DNA of 64,000 bases from an uncultured Sphingomonadales bacterium (GTDB lineage: Bacteria > Pseudomonadota > Alphaproteobacteria > Sphingomonadales > Rhodothalassiaceae), in contig CANMND010000004.1 of assembly GCA_947499155.1 (NCBI GenBank), forward strand, positions 202,633-266,632. Direction: 5' to 3'. Below the pieces are notes generated by a model that saw only the letters and a list, made by a program, of their open reading frames with translations, was not told where the DNA came from and made no database searches. Every line of letters starts with the position of its first letter. The stretch's first letter is position 1. Of this stretch, positions 8,562 through 17,200 are shown piece by piece. The translations under genes were made by a program, and so were the position numbers.

Positions 8562-9245
8562 ATGAGCACTAAAGGTGAGATCAAGCGCAAAATGCGGAAC
8601 TCGCCCCTCACGCAGATGAAGGGCGAAGGCGTTCTCGATCCAGATGAGTTATCCCTGTTCGAGTGGTACGTACACGAAAACTCGAATGTGATCGAGCGGA
8701 TGCTGGCTGAGGAGCGCGAATTCGCTCTGCAACAAAGCTCTGACCTCGCAGATAGCAGCGGAATGGTGGCTGCCGAGTACTACATCAAGAGAGCGCGCTA
8801 CGCAGACATCATCTATATGGCTTCCCTCTTGGAAACTTACCTCATTCGAGCGTGTGAAAGGTTGATAGCAGTCTTGAGCGACCACAACGTCACCTTCCGG
8901 CCCAAAGAATTTTCGGGAAACAAGTGGACCAAAAGGCAGAAGTTTCTCGAACTTTACGGCAGTTTCACCTTTCCGAAGAAATATTGGCCCGACCTTCAAA
9001 CACTCGTTTTGGTACGAAATACACTTGTCCACGAGAACGGGCGTACAGATCGCATTCCCTGTGATGACGCGCAACGGATCGAGGAGTGTCCAGGAATTTC
9101 GATCAATCAGTATGAGGTGGTGATCTACAAGGAATATGTTGAGCATTGCCTTTCAGCGTTCAAGTCATTGGTTAAGTTCCTCGACAAACAGCTCGATCAA
9201 ACCATTGGCCGCTCCCTGCAACCACAAGTCTTAAATGGCATATAA
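8562..9245 (+). CDS. HEPN-like protein, possible ribonuclease
   Basis: A 227-residue mostly helical protein. The sequence VRNTLVHENG at residues 151-160 contains R152, N153 and H157, which is the Rx4H form (RNxxxH) of the HEPN active site used by many toxin and defence RNases. It is preceded by a helix with conserved-looking ASLLETYLIRACERL (residues 87-101), similar to HEPN proteins of the MAE_28990/RiboL-PSP type. I chose ATG 8562 because GGAG lies six bases upstream; an in-frame ATG at 8550 has none. It is the only gene between tRNA-Ala and the palindromic repeats and no antitoxin partner such as an MNT nucleotidyltransferase lies next to it. Function is inferred from the motif alone. Confidence 0.6.
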   Translation: MSTKGEIKRKMRNSPLTQMKGEGVLDPDELSLFEWYVHENSNVIERMLAEEREFALQQSSDLADSSGMVAAEYYIKRARYADIIYMASLLETYLIRACERLIAVLSDHNVTFRPKEFSGNKWTKRQKFLELYGSFTFPKKYWPDLQTLVLVRNTLVHENGRTDRIPCDDAQRIEECPGISINQYEVVIYKEYVEHCLSAFKSLVKFLDKQLDQTIGRSLQPQVLNGI

Positions 9246-9293
9246 GAAAAATCTGCTTTCCGAGTACAAATTGAGGCCGCTATCGCTCCGGGT

Positions 9294-9355
9294 GCTCCAC
9301 CATTCTAGCACAGGCTGAAATGGCGACCCCTCGGGTTTACCAGTTTTCCGAAAAC
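9294..9355 (+). repeat. tRNA-Ala 3'-end hairpin repeat, copy 3
   Basis: This copy has GCTCCACCATT (9294-9304), an imperfect hairpin (CCATTCTAGC with GCTGAAATGG, 8 of 10 pairs), CCCCTCGGGTT (9327-9337) and TTTTCCGAAAA, the last now part of a CCAGTTTT/AAAACTGG hairpin. Together with copy 1 it flanks the HEPN-like gene as a direct repeat about 1.29 kb apart, as attachment sites of an integrated element would. Confidence 0.75.
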
Positions 9356-9391
9356 TGGGCGTCGCCCGCTTTCTCACCGCCACCGCTCTTT

Positions 9392-9480
9392 CGTCATTCC
9401 GTGGCCTGACCATGGAATCCATGGATACACTCGCGCAAATGCTGACAGAATGGATCCCACGGTCAAGCCGTGGGATGACG
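9392..9480. repeat. miniature palindromic element with CGTCATTCC / GGGATGACG ends
   Basis: The ends CGTCATTCC (9392-9400) and GGGATGACG (9472-9480) are near-perfect inverted repeats about 89 bp apart, and ATCCCACGG/CCGTGGGAT (9454-9462 and 9468-9476) forms a 9-bp hairpin. This resembles the non-coding CGTCATTCC-type interspersed repeats known from many proteobacterial chromosomes. No transposase is present. Confidence 0.7.
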
Positions 9481-9578
9481 CAGGCGGGGTGTTGTGGGAT
9501 GACGGGGCCGGAGTGTCATGGGATGACGGCGGGGCGTCACGGGATGGCAGGCCAAGGCACCACGGGATGGGGGGATAA
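9470..9578. repeat. degenerate tandem repeat of GGGATGACG units
   Basis: Five units with a core like cGTGGGATGACGg recur every 21-25 bases from 9470 to about 9576 (cores start near 9471, 9495, 9519, 9540 and 9563). The first unit is the right end of the adjacent palindromic element, so the array probably grew by repeated duplication of that end. Spacers differ in length and content. The rest of 9246-9752 holds no gene that I can support. Confidence 0.65.
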
Positions 9579-9752
9579 ATTTCATTCCTGCCCCATTTTT
9601 GGATAAATACTTTAATGTGGAAATTCCGCCTGTAAAACGCACACATCCTGCGTCAATTCCGCCGCCGATACAGGCTGCCATTTTCGTTTAATCTTTGCTG
9701 GCAAAGCGGCTTGCTCTTCACCGTGACATGGACTAGCTTGCGGGCCGCCCAT

Positions 9753-9842
<90 letters not shown>

Positions 9843-9876
9843 ATTGTTTATATAAGTTTCTGAATGACAACATAGG

Positions 9877-9899
9877 CCCGCATAATGCGGGTCTTTGTT
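9877..9899 (+). terminator. terminator after tRNA-Ser
   Basis: CCCGC (9877-9881) pairs with GCGGG (9887-9891) around ATAAT, followed by TCTTTGTTATTT. It lies 35 bp after the tRNA. Confidence 0.65.
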
Positions 9900-10187
9900 A
9901 TTTATAGAACTGACTGCCTTCGTAATGGGGCTGCCTTACAATCCCAAATGCCCTCAGCTCATCCGTCGTCTTATGGCGCGTCAGCCTCATCTGTTCCGGC
10001 ACAGAGTATCCATGAAGTCCGTCAGCGAATACCGATATTTGTTGAGCGATGAGGGGGTGGTCTGCATCATGCTGTATACGGACGTGGCCAATGAGGCACA
10101 TATGCGTGATTGCGCCCGTGCGAAGATTACGTCTTCGGGGTGGAAGGAAAGGCTTTGACCGCCGGTTGTATTGTTGTGGAGTAGAAG
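9900..10187. other. stretch with one doubtful small reading frame
   Basis: The region between tRNA-Ser and the VOC gene contains a 77-codon frame from ATG 9925 to 10158 on the plus strand. It has no ribosome binding site at either plausible start and I do not recognise the product, so I do not call it a gene. Its stop is 29 bp before the VOC gene, which would be compatible with a small upstream partner. Nothing else is visible here. Confidence 0.35.
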
Positions 10188-10682
10188 ATGAGACGTTTGC
10201 CCATTCTGAAAAGTCTGATGCCGGTTCTCGCGCTTTGCTTTTTGCCCTATATGGCGTCGGCGGATGTGGCGGGCATGAATATGGAGCGCCTTCAGTCAGT
10301 TGTGTCTGATAAGGGTGTGACGGGGCAAATCACTTTTCTTTATTATGATGATCTGGTGGAGCCGCGGGAATTCTATGGTGAGGTTCTGGGCCTTGCCCTT
10401 TATTACGAGCAGGAATGGGTGTCGATTTACCGCGTGGCGCAAGGGGCAATGGTCGGTGTGGTTAAGTTGGGGCGCGAACATCTGACGCCTGACATGAAGC
10501 GTGACTCCGTCATGGTCAGTATTGTCACCGATGATCTGGATGAATGGCACCAAAGGCTCAAGGCCGACAAACGGGTCATTTTTCAAAAGGATATTTATGA
10601 CCACCCTGCGGTTCCCATCCGCGCTTTTCTGATGACTGACCCCGGTGGTTATTCCGTAGAACTTTTGAAGTGGCGGGAATAA
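10188..10682 (+). CDS. exported VOC-superfamily (glyoxalase/dioxygenase fold) protein
   Basis: A 164-residue protein with a signal peptide (basic MRRLPILK, hydrophobic core, cleavage near MASA-DV) and one VOC-type beta-alpha-beta-beta-beta module pair. The pattern FLYYDDLVEPREFYGEVLGL at residues 46-65 is the usual first strand and helix, and MTDPGGYSVELLKW at the C terminus is the usual last strand with a metal-ligand Glu. VOC proteins include glyoxalases, dioxygenases and bleomycin-binding proteins; which reaction applies cannot be told. A secreted or periplasmic VOC protein is uncommon. GGAG lies six bases before the start. The DUF2254 gene behind it is convergent. Confidence 0.8.
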   Translation: MRRLPILKSLMPVLALCFLPYMASADVAGMNMERLQSVVSDKGVTGQITFLYYDDLVEPREFYGEVLGLALYYEQEWVSIYRVAQGAMVGVVKLGREHLTPDMKRDSVMVSIVTDDLDEWHQRLKADKRVIFQKDIYDHPAVPIRAFLMTDPGGYSVELLKWRE

Positions 10683-10723
10683 CAACCACCAGCACTTGCC
10701 AAAATTTCATCCGTCGTTGCTTT

Positions 10724-11983
10724 TCACTTTAGCAGTTTTGCTATCCGCTCCACGCGTATGAAGTCCTCATCCATGGACAAACCACCTTTTGCGCGGCCCA
10801 GTGCTTGCACTGAATGCCGCACTGTTTGTTCGCGAAAACCAGGAAAACCCAGTGTTGACAGGGACAGGAAGGCCTTTTGCAGTCTGATGCCGACCTCTAC
10901 AGCTCCGGCGCCGTCGCGCGCGATGGCTGTGAAAGCATCATCAAACATCTCCGCAAGAGAAAGCGCAGGTATGATGATGCGGTCGTACTTTTCTTCGACT
11001 TTCTCATCGTCATTTAAAGGCTCAGCCCACGCCGTAAACAAGCGCACGAGTCGGCCAATGATAACAATAGCCGTGCCGGGATCATTGACGGCTGGAGACA
11101 GCGCACGTGCTGCGATTTCAGCCAGAACGATAAGGCCAAAGCGTGGATCCGTATCAAAGGTCCTGTTGTCACCTATAATGAAAGCGTTGTTAATTTTCCT
11201 GGTGAACTTATCATCAATATCAGCCTTACTACTATCGAGGGTTACCAGCGAGCGTCCCGGTGCAAGAAACGAACCGGGCATGGCGTCGACCATCAGCCGC
11301 AAGTCATGCTCTTCAGCGAGACTCTGTAAAGCCGAGACGTTTATAAGTTGAATATAGCCGATCTCATTACCCAACACCTTTGCCCCTGCCAAAGTATTGG
11401 CGTCTGTCTTTTCGATGCCGCCCAGAAACGGCTTTAGTCGCCTCGATTTGATGCTCGCCAGTGCAGCTGCTTCGGCTTTGTCGATGGTCGTGCCGAGGCG
11501 GCCCAGACGGGCAATATTATCTATCCACCGCACGAGAGTTAAAACGACCCACCCAAAGATCCCAAGGGTCAGCACGAACAGCACGAACAGTCCACCGCGA
11601 TCATAGAAGCTGGTCTGCAATGTAACCAGCGAGACAATGCTGAAGATAAACGCGCCGATGAAGCTGGAAAGGGCGGTCTGGGAGACATCATCGGCGAGAA
11701 CGAGAGTAAAGGCGCGAGGAGTGGCCGAACTGCTCGCAGATGCATAGCTGGCAAGCATGGAGCCCACTGCAAACGTTGCGACTGCCAGCATGGACGTTGA
11801 GATGATTTTCAGCAGGGTCTCAATGGTATCATGCGTGATTTCAGGAACCAGGCGACCAATTGGTAAATAGTCTGCGCTCCGGGCGAGAAAAGATGCGCCA
11901 ACAGCCATTGCGCAATAGAGCAAAGGTCTGGCCCACAGCCGCTTTCGCAATTGGAGGATATAGTGGATGAAGCGCGTATTCAT
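10724..11983 (-). CDS. DUF2254 membrane protein
   Basis: A 419-residue predicted inner-membrane protein of the DUF2254 family, whose role is unknown. Four hydrophobic segments lie in the first 170 residues (around residues 18-38, 62-84, 106-127 and 135-156), and the C-terminal 250 residues are a soluble domain with the family-like stretch AARALSPAVNDPGTAI. ATG 11983 was chosen over an in-frame start 20 codons upstream because that extension is proline-rich and not hydrophobic. The gene stands alone, convergent to the VOC gene and divergent from the DUF3883 gene. Confidence 0.85.
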   Translation of the reverse strand: MNTRFIHYILQLRKRLWARPLLYCAMAVGASFLARSADYLPIGRLVPEITHDTIETLLKIISTSMLAVATFAVGSMLASYASASSSATPRAFTLVLADDVSQTALSSFIGAFIFSIVSLVTLQTSFYDRGGLFVLFVLTLGIFGWVVLTLVRWIDNIARLGRLGTTIDKAEAAALASIKSRRLKPFLGGIEKTDANTLAGAKVLGNEIGYIQLINVSALQSLAEEHDLRLMVDAMPGSFLAPGRSLVTLDSSKADIDDKFTRKINNAFIIGDNRTFDTDPRFGLIVLAEIAARALSPAVNDPGTAIVIIGRLVRLFTAWAEPLNDDEKVEEKYDRIIIPALSLAEMFDDAFTAIARDGAGAVEVGIRLQKAFLSLSTLGFPGFREQTVRHSVQALGRAKGGLSMDEDFIRVERIAKLLK

Positions 11984-12272
11984 CTGACGCTCACTGCTGC
12001 AATTAGGCTGAGGATACTGCCTTAATCCTGGGGGCACTTCCAAGAGAATACAGGTGTTTAGCTGGCATCACAACAGCGCCGCGTTATTGTAAAATATCAT
12101 TGTGAGGCATGAGTATGTGAGGTGGCCTGGAGCTTTCCTCACCGCTCTGCCTGGATAACTAAACGCTGTTGTGTTGTGGATTTTTCATTGGAGAGCCGCA
12201 CTTTATGCGGGTCTATTTGTCACCTTGGCAATCTATGGTGACATTTCCTTTCCGTCCAGCTAGCCTGGCTTC

Positions 12273-13106
12273 ATGTCACGGCTAGCCTGGTCAGATAAAG
12301 AGAACGACCTGATCGTTGCGGATTATTTCGCGATGCTGGTACATGATATTTCCGGCACATTTTATAGGAAGTCTGATCATCGGAGAGTGCTGGTTCCTTT
12401 ATTGTCGAACCGGTCGGAAGGCTCGATCGAATTCAAGCACCAGAACATCAGTGCAGTTCTTAAAGGGCTGGGAGAAGCCTGGATTTCTGGATACAAACCG
12501 GCCTTTAATTTCCAAATGTCATTGGTGGATGCGGTGGTGCGGTGGCTTGACCGGAATCCGGCCTGGCTGTCACGGGTTGCTGATCGGCAGATCACCGGCA
12601 TGGAAGAAGCGCCTCAACTCTGGATAGGGCCACCGCCAACAATGTCCAATCAGATGCCCCCCGACGAGCTGGATCAGATGCTGGGACTTGCACGTAAATT
12701 CGATGTGGTAGCACGTGATGCCCGCAATCGGGCCTTGGGACGTGCAGGGGAAGAGTTCATCTTATTCCACGAACGCTCTGTGCTGGAGAGCGCCGGGAGA
12801 GAAGACCTTGCTCGCAAAGTGCGCTGGGTGTCTGAAGACGATGGCGACGGCGCAGGCTATGACATTGCGAGTTTTGAAACGGATGGCGCGCCTCGCCTGA
12901 TCGAAGTGAAAACCACGAACGGCTGGGAGCGCACGCCTTTCCATATTTCACGCAATGAACTGGCCGTTGCTGATGAGCATCGGGATGAATGGTGTCTGCT
13001 CAGGCTTTGGAATTTCGCGCGTGAGCCAAAAGCGTTTGAGCTGCGTCCACCCCTTGATGCGCATGTATCCCTTACTCCCACCATCTTTCAGGCGAGTTTT
13101 GACTGA
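12273..13106 (+). CDS. DUF3883-domain protein with PD-(D/E)xK nuclease-like site
   Basis: A 277-residue soluble protein. The C-terminal half from about residue 150 reads as DUF3883: GRAGEEFIL at 156-164, GYDIASFE at 195-202 and LIEVKTTNG at 209-217. The spacing D197...E211-V-K213 matches the catalytic core of restriction-endonuclease-like folds. The first 140 residues are of unknown type. DUF3883 domains are often found in defence and restriction loci, but no methylase, helicase or other defence gene lies beside it here. It is divergent from DUF2254 and convergent with the baeRF gene, with only 18 bp between stop codons. Confidence 0.75.
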   Translation: MSRLAWSDKENDLIVADYFAMLVHDISGTFYRKSDHRRVLVPLLSNRSEGSIEFKHQNISAVLKGLGEAWISGYKPAFNFQMSLVDAVVRWLDRNPAWLSRVADRQITGMEEAPQLWIGPPPTMSNQMPPDELDQMLGLARKFDVVARDARNRALGRAGEEFILFHERSVLESAGREDLARKVRWVSEDDGDGAGYDIASFETDGAPRLIEVKTTNGWERTPFHISRNELAVADEHRDEWCLLRLWNFAREPKAFELRPPLDAHVSLTPTIFQASFD

Positions 13107-13124
13107 CCTGCCGTTTTAGTCCCC

Positions 13125-14243
13125 CTAAAGCGGGCGGCGGAGGATGGCGGCCAGTTCTTTCTGGTTGGGGATGTCTTTGCGGCGGACGCCCATGACATTG
13201 GCGCCAGTTTGCAAGGCTCTTCTGGCGATTTCATCGACGACACCGTAATTCTTGGCATCTCCTTCTTCATCGAATGTGACAAAACCGGTTTCTTCATCGA
13301 CATAGCCATCGATTACGGAATCGATATTAACCAGCAGGGTATCGATCGCGCCAAAAGTCGCTGCCCGGGCGGCGTCAGAGATATCAGTTGTGGTGCGATT
13401 GGCGTTGGTCCCCTGTTTGAACCGATCGTGGAAGGCTTCAATTTTACTTTTGTAGTGTTCGTCAAGTACGGGCCGTGCTTTTTGTGCCAGTTCCGCCTCG
13501 CTTAAATGCTCGGTATTCCCGGCGATGCTTGTCTCCAAAAACGGAATGGTGCTGACAGAGCGGAGGGTGGATTCAATTGGCTGGGTTGCAGCCAACACCA
13601 CCGGATGGTCGCTGTGCTTTAGGATTGGGCGCAGGGCTGCATCTACCTTGCGGGCAAATTGGGCAAGACGAACCCTGTGCAGGCCTCCTCCATGGATGCG
13701 GTCACTGGATGCACGGTCAGAGATGGATGGCTGGTCCAGAGCGCTTAAAACATCAGTCGGCAGGTCAGCAACCGGGACCTCGACAGCAGGCAGGGTACCG
13801 GACACCTCAATCAGCCTCACAGAATTCTCGGAAATAGCGAGGATATAGGCGGTGTGAGAAAATGTGATTGCGCGCAGCAAGGGCTTGAGGTTGAAACGAT
13901 CGGACACTTCCACCGATTCCACAAGTTCATTGGCGAGACGGTAAGTGCGAATGCGTTCAGGCGTGGCGAAGATTGCCAGACTGTTGGCCTGGTGAGCCCA
14001 GAACTGTGTGTCGGACAACAGCTCCTCAAACAGCTCTTGCAACGGCCATATGCGACGCTTATCCACATTCGCATCTTCCAGCTGAGCAATGGCTTCCTTG
14101 ACCATGTTGCCAAGGCTGATCCGGCTTTTCTCTATGTTGTGGGTGACAGGCGTAGTCTTGAGATAGATAGAGACGCAAACATCTGATTGTACCAGATTGA
14201 GGTCATCAAATTCCCTGGATGTAGGCGTATCAACGTACAGCAT
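13125..14243 (-). CDS. baeRF-family protein (bacterial relative of archaeal-eukaryotic release factor 1)
   Basis: A 372-residue soluble protein that resembles the bacterial archaeo-eukaryotic release-factor (baeRF) family: an N-terminal region with VSIYLKT, a middle part with KPLLRAITFSHTAYILAISENSVRLIEV, and a C-terminal part with DEIARRALQTGANVMGVRRKDIP resembling the eL30-like domain. The family is thought to act on stalled or hibernating ribosomes, but the role of most members is untested. AGGAG lies upstream of two adjacent ATG codons (14246 and 14243); the second has the better spacing. It stands alone, convergent with the DUF3883 gene. The family call is from memory of the motif pattern. 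Confidence 0.65.
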   Translation of the reverse strand: MLYVDTPTSREFDDLNLVQSDVCVSIYLKTTPVTHNIEKSRISLGNMVKEAIAQLEDANVDKRRIWPLQELFEELLSDTQFWAHQANSLAIFATPERIRTYRLANELVESVEVSDRFNLKPLLRAITFSHTAYILAISENSVRLIEVSGTLPAVEVPVADLPTDVLSALDQPSISDRASSDRIHGGGLHRVRLAQFARKVDAALRPILKHSDHPVVLAATQPIESTLRSVSTIPFLETSIAGNTEHLSEAELAQKARPVLDEHYKSKIEAFHDRFKQGTNANRTTTDISDAARAATFGAIDTLLVNIDSVIDGYVDEETGFVTFDEEGDAKNYGVVDEIARRALQTGANVMGVRRKDIPNQKELAAILRRPL

Positions 14244-14391
14244 CATAAAACTCCTGGAAAATATGCAACAAAGCGCACAGAAGCGACAGGCGAGCACTCA
14301 GCCTCTCAGTTGAGCCAGTATGAATATTATCAGGCTTTCAAAGGCTTATAATTCTACAGGACAATTCGTAATTTGCAAAATAACCTGTTTA

Positions 14392-15456
14392 TCACCCCTC
14401 AAGAGCAAACGACATTGAAGCTGCAAGGATAAGGGCAATCAGGTCTGCCTGACGGTTTGTGTCGGTTTTTTGGAACAGGTTACGCAGATGAAAGGCAACG
14501 GTTGTAGCTGTGATATTCATATCGGCAGCAATTTTTTCTGTTCTTTGGCCTTCAGCCAAGGCAAGAGCGATGCGTGACTCTGTAGGGGTCAGTCCGAACA
14601 GTTTTGCCACGACCTTTTGCGGGACTCGGACCCGCCTGTCAGGGTCTGCAAGCAACAAGACTGCGGCTGGGCCATAGTCGGTTCTTTCGAGAGAACATAT
14701 GAACGCGAGCAAGGGTCGCCCAATATCATTGCGTGCAAGGCTCAAACACCGGACTTTTTCACTGGCCATGTTACCAGCGTCGATCACCTCAAAAAGAGCC
14801 TGCCTTAGTTGTTTGGTTTCACTGGTGAGGGCCGTGGTCAGGGTGTCTCCCAGATGAAGCCCTTCATTATTTTTGGCCATGGTATGAGCGGCGCGGTTGG
14901 CATAAAGAATCTGACCATTGCGGTCGAACAGCAAAATGCCAGGCGACACCAGATCAAGGGCACGGCTCGCACTGGTCAGGGCCTGAGTCGTGATGTCTTT
15001 CATCGCGCGTCGCAAATCGTTAATTTCGCGCTCTGACTTGTCCTTGATGCGTCTGACCTGACGCAGCCGCGCCTCGATCGTTGCCAGAAGAAGATCAAAG
15101 TCTATGGGCTTTACCAGATAGTCGTCGGCCCCAAGCCTTTTACCATCGACGATTTCATGGGGGTGGGACAGGGCACTCAGGAAGACAAAGGGGGTGTCAG
15201 CAAGATCGGGGCATTGCTCTCGTACGACCTTTAGAATGTCAAAGCCGCTGCGCCCCGGCATATTGATATCGCATAAGATAAGATCGGGCCTGGCGCTGGT
15301 AATCTGGGCCAATGCCTGATGACCATCGGCAGCCTCCAGAACTGCGTATCCCGCCTCTTTCAGTTCGTCGCAGATATCTGTTCTGAGGCTTTCTTCGTCT
15401 TCAGCGCACAAGATCAGGCCCATGGGACTATCTTTCTCGGGATCAGGATATGACAT
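14392..15456 (-). CDS. response regulator with receiver, PAS-like and LuxR-type DNA-binding domains
   Basis: A 354-residue transcription regulator. The receiver is at residues 13-130 with acidic pocket ED at 19-21, phospho-acceptor D63 (LILCDINMPG) and the conserved Lys in DYLVKPID. A short coiled segment leads to a PAS-like domain (about 165-270, LVSPGILLFDRNGQILYANRAA). The C terminus (about 285-345) is a LuxR/GerE helix-turn-helix with LTPTESRIALALAEGQRTEKIAADM. ATG 15456 was chosen because GGAGG lies five bases upstream. It overlaps the histidine kinase by 14 bp, so kinase and regulator are surely partners. The target promoters are unknown. Confidence 0.9.
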   Translation of the reverse strand: MSYPDPEKDSPMGLILCAEDEESLRTDICDELKEAGYAVLEAADGHQALAQITSARPDLILCDINMPGRSGFDILKVVREQCPDLADTPFVFLSALSHPHEIVDGKRLGADDYLVKPIDFDLLLATIEARLRQVRRIKDKSEREINDLRRAMKDITTQALTSASRALDLVSPGILLFDRNGQILYANRAAHTMAKNNEGLHLGDTLTTALTSETKQLRQALFEVIDAGNMASEKVRCLSLARNDIGRPLLAFICSLERTDYGPAAVLLLADPDRRVRVPQKVVAKLFGLTPTESRIALALAEGQRTEKIAADMNITATTVAFHLRNLFQKTDTNRQADLIALILAASMSFALEG

Positions 15457-17200
15457 GGCATCCTCCAACATGTTCAACTGGTAGCCACAGGGTAGCCGTT
15501 GTTCCTTCTCCCTCGACGGACTCTATGGTGACGTCGCCTTTTTGGATGCGAGCCAATTGCCGGGCAATATTAAGGCCCAGACCTATGCCGGGCATGCTTG
15601 ATGTTTCGTGCGATCGGAAAAAGCGTTCAAATACACGTGGCAGATCGCGCTTGTTAATGCCAATTCCCTGATTTTCTATTCTACAGAAAACACGGTTTTC
15701 AAGTTTGCCGACCTCAATAGTGATCACAGAGTCCGCAATTGAGTATTTAATAGCGTTGGATAAAAGGTTGGATAAAACCTGCTCGGCCAAAGTGCGATCG
15801 CACCAGACTGTCTGGGGAATGTCGTCAGTTTTGATGTGAATGCGAGAGTCGTGCTTTTCAAAACTGCGCCGACAATGCTCTGCTAACTCCACCATGTCAT
15901 GGGCGTCGGGACTTAGTTCCACATGGCCGCCATCAAGCCTTGCTGTGGTAAGCGAGCTTTCGATCAGGCGGACCATCTGGGCTACTGCCTCTCTCATTCT
16001 TTGGTGACGCTGTTTTTGTTCTGCCGGACTCATGTCATGGCCACGCCGCAACAAGCGTTGAAGGCCAGAATCAATGACGGACAAGGGTGTGCGAAACTGG
16101 TGAGATACCATGCTTGCAAAGCTGCGGTAGAATTCACTGACCCCGCGCTCCAGCTGCAAGGAATGTTCCAGGCTATGGGCGGCTGCCTTGTAGCGAGTGA
16201 TATCGGCAACCCGGAGCACCTGGCCATTGTCTTCTGTTTTGCGAACGGTCAACTGGCGCCAGACCTGATGCGCCAGTTCAAGATCGCATTGCATATGGCC
16301 TTTTTGCTGGAAATCCGCTGTATGTTCATCGGGCTCTTCAATCCGTGCCGTTTTCCGCAAATCCTTGAACAATGTATCCAGATGCTGCCCCTTAGTGAGG
16401 CTGGAGGCAGAAAGGGGAAGCAGTTTTGAAAATTGCGGATTGATCAGCACCAGTCTGTTATTACTGTCAAAGGCGGCAAAGCCGTCAGGTGCTGTTTCGA
16501 TCGCTGCAACCACTCGTTGGCGTTCTGCTTCCAGATCCCGGGTCCGGGTTTTGACCTGTTGCTCCAGCTTGTCACGGTGAAGCGCAAGGGCATTTTGTGC
16601 CTTATGCTGTTGTCGCAGTGCCTCAATCAACAAAAAGACAAGAGCCAGTCCGCTTAACAAAATACCGATAATCAGGCCGATCACCTGAAGCATGTGGCGG
16701 CGATAGATATCAAGACGGGATCCAACTGTTTCCCATTCTTCCACCATCACCGCATTGGCAATCCGGTTGAGCTGGATCATCAGTGGATCAAGAGAAGCAT
16801 GGACAAGGTCGGTTGCCGGCGGGATGAGAAGACTGTGAAGTACTGGCTCTATATCATTGAGATGGACCAATGCATCATCAAGAACGCCATCGAGACCCAT
16901 TGCTTTGAGATATCTGCGTTGCGGACCGTCATCAAGCAAGGCCATGCGGCTGACAAGAATATCAAGCCGGAGCGCCGGATCAGCATCACGTGCGCCATGT
17001 AAAAAGCGGTGGACATCATCTGAAAGACGGTGCCCTGCAACCTGGGCCTGGGTTACAACCCACAGCATATTTTCATCCACATGGGCGCGCATGGCCTGTT
17101 CCAGCTGAAACAAGCGCAATAAGGTAAACATCAGAAACGCAACCAGCGTAAAAATCGCCAGACTCGGTAGAAGATAGGGCGGGAACTTGAACTTTATCAC
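15443..17200 (-). CDS. membrane sensor histidine kinase
   Basis: A 585-residue kinase. Two membrane segments (about 12-30 and 172-192) enclose a helical periplasmic sensor of about 140 residues. A coiled coil (195-230) leads to a PAS domain (about 232-345), then HisKA with the phospho-acceptor His367 (MVSHQFRTPLS), then the ATP-binding domain with N box LSNLLSNAIKYS, G1 IENQGIGINKRDLPRVF and G2 GIGLGLNIA. Its ATG overlaps the stop codon of the upstream SUOX-fold gene (ATGA), and its end overlaps the response regulator, giving a tight three-gene sensory operon. Confidence 0.93.
   Translation of the reverse strand: MIKFKFPPYLLPSLAIFTLVAFLMFTLLRLFQLEQAMRAHVDENMLWVVTQAQVAGHRLSDDVHRFLHGARDADPALRLDILVSRMALLDDGPQRRYLKAMGLDGVLDDALVHLNDIEPVLHSLLIPPATDLVHASLDPLMIQLNRIANAVMVEEWETVGSRLDIYRRHMLQVIGLIIGILLSGLALVFLLIEALRQQHKAQNALALHRDKLEQQVKTRTRDLEAERQRVVAAIETAPDGFAAFDSNNRLVLINPQFSKLLPLSASSLTKGQHLDTLFKDLRKTARIEEPDEHTADFQQKGHMQCDLELAHQVWRQLTVRKTEDNGQVLRVADITRYKAAAHSLEHSLQLERGVSEFYRSFASMVSHQFRTPLSVIDSGLQRLLRRGHDMSPAEQKQRHQRMREAVAQMVRLIESSLTTARLDGGHVELSPDAHDMVELAEHCRRSFEKHDSRIHIKTDDIPQTVWCDRTLAEQVLSNLLSNAIKYSIADSVITIEVGKLENRVFCRIENQGIGINKRDLPRVFERFFRSHETSSMPGIGLGLNIARQLARIQKGDVTIESVEGEGTTATLWLPVEHVGGCHVIS

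Noticed and set aside
9470-9578. Possible CRISPR array
   Set aside because: Repeat cores are only about 9-11 bp, degenerate, with spacers of 10-15 bp, and no cas genes are near; it is a tandem derivative of a palindromic element.
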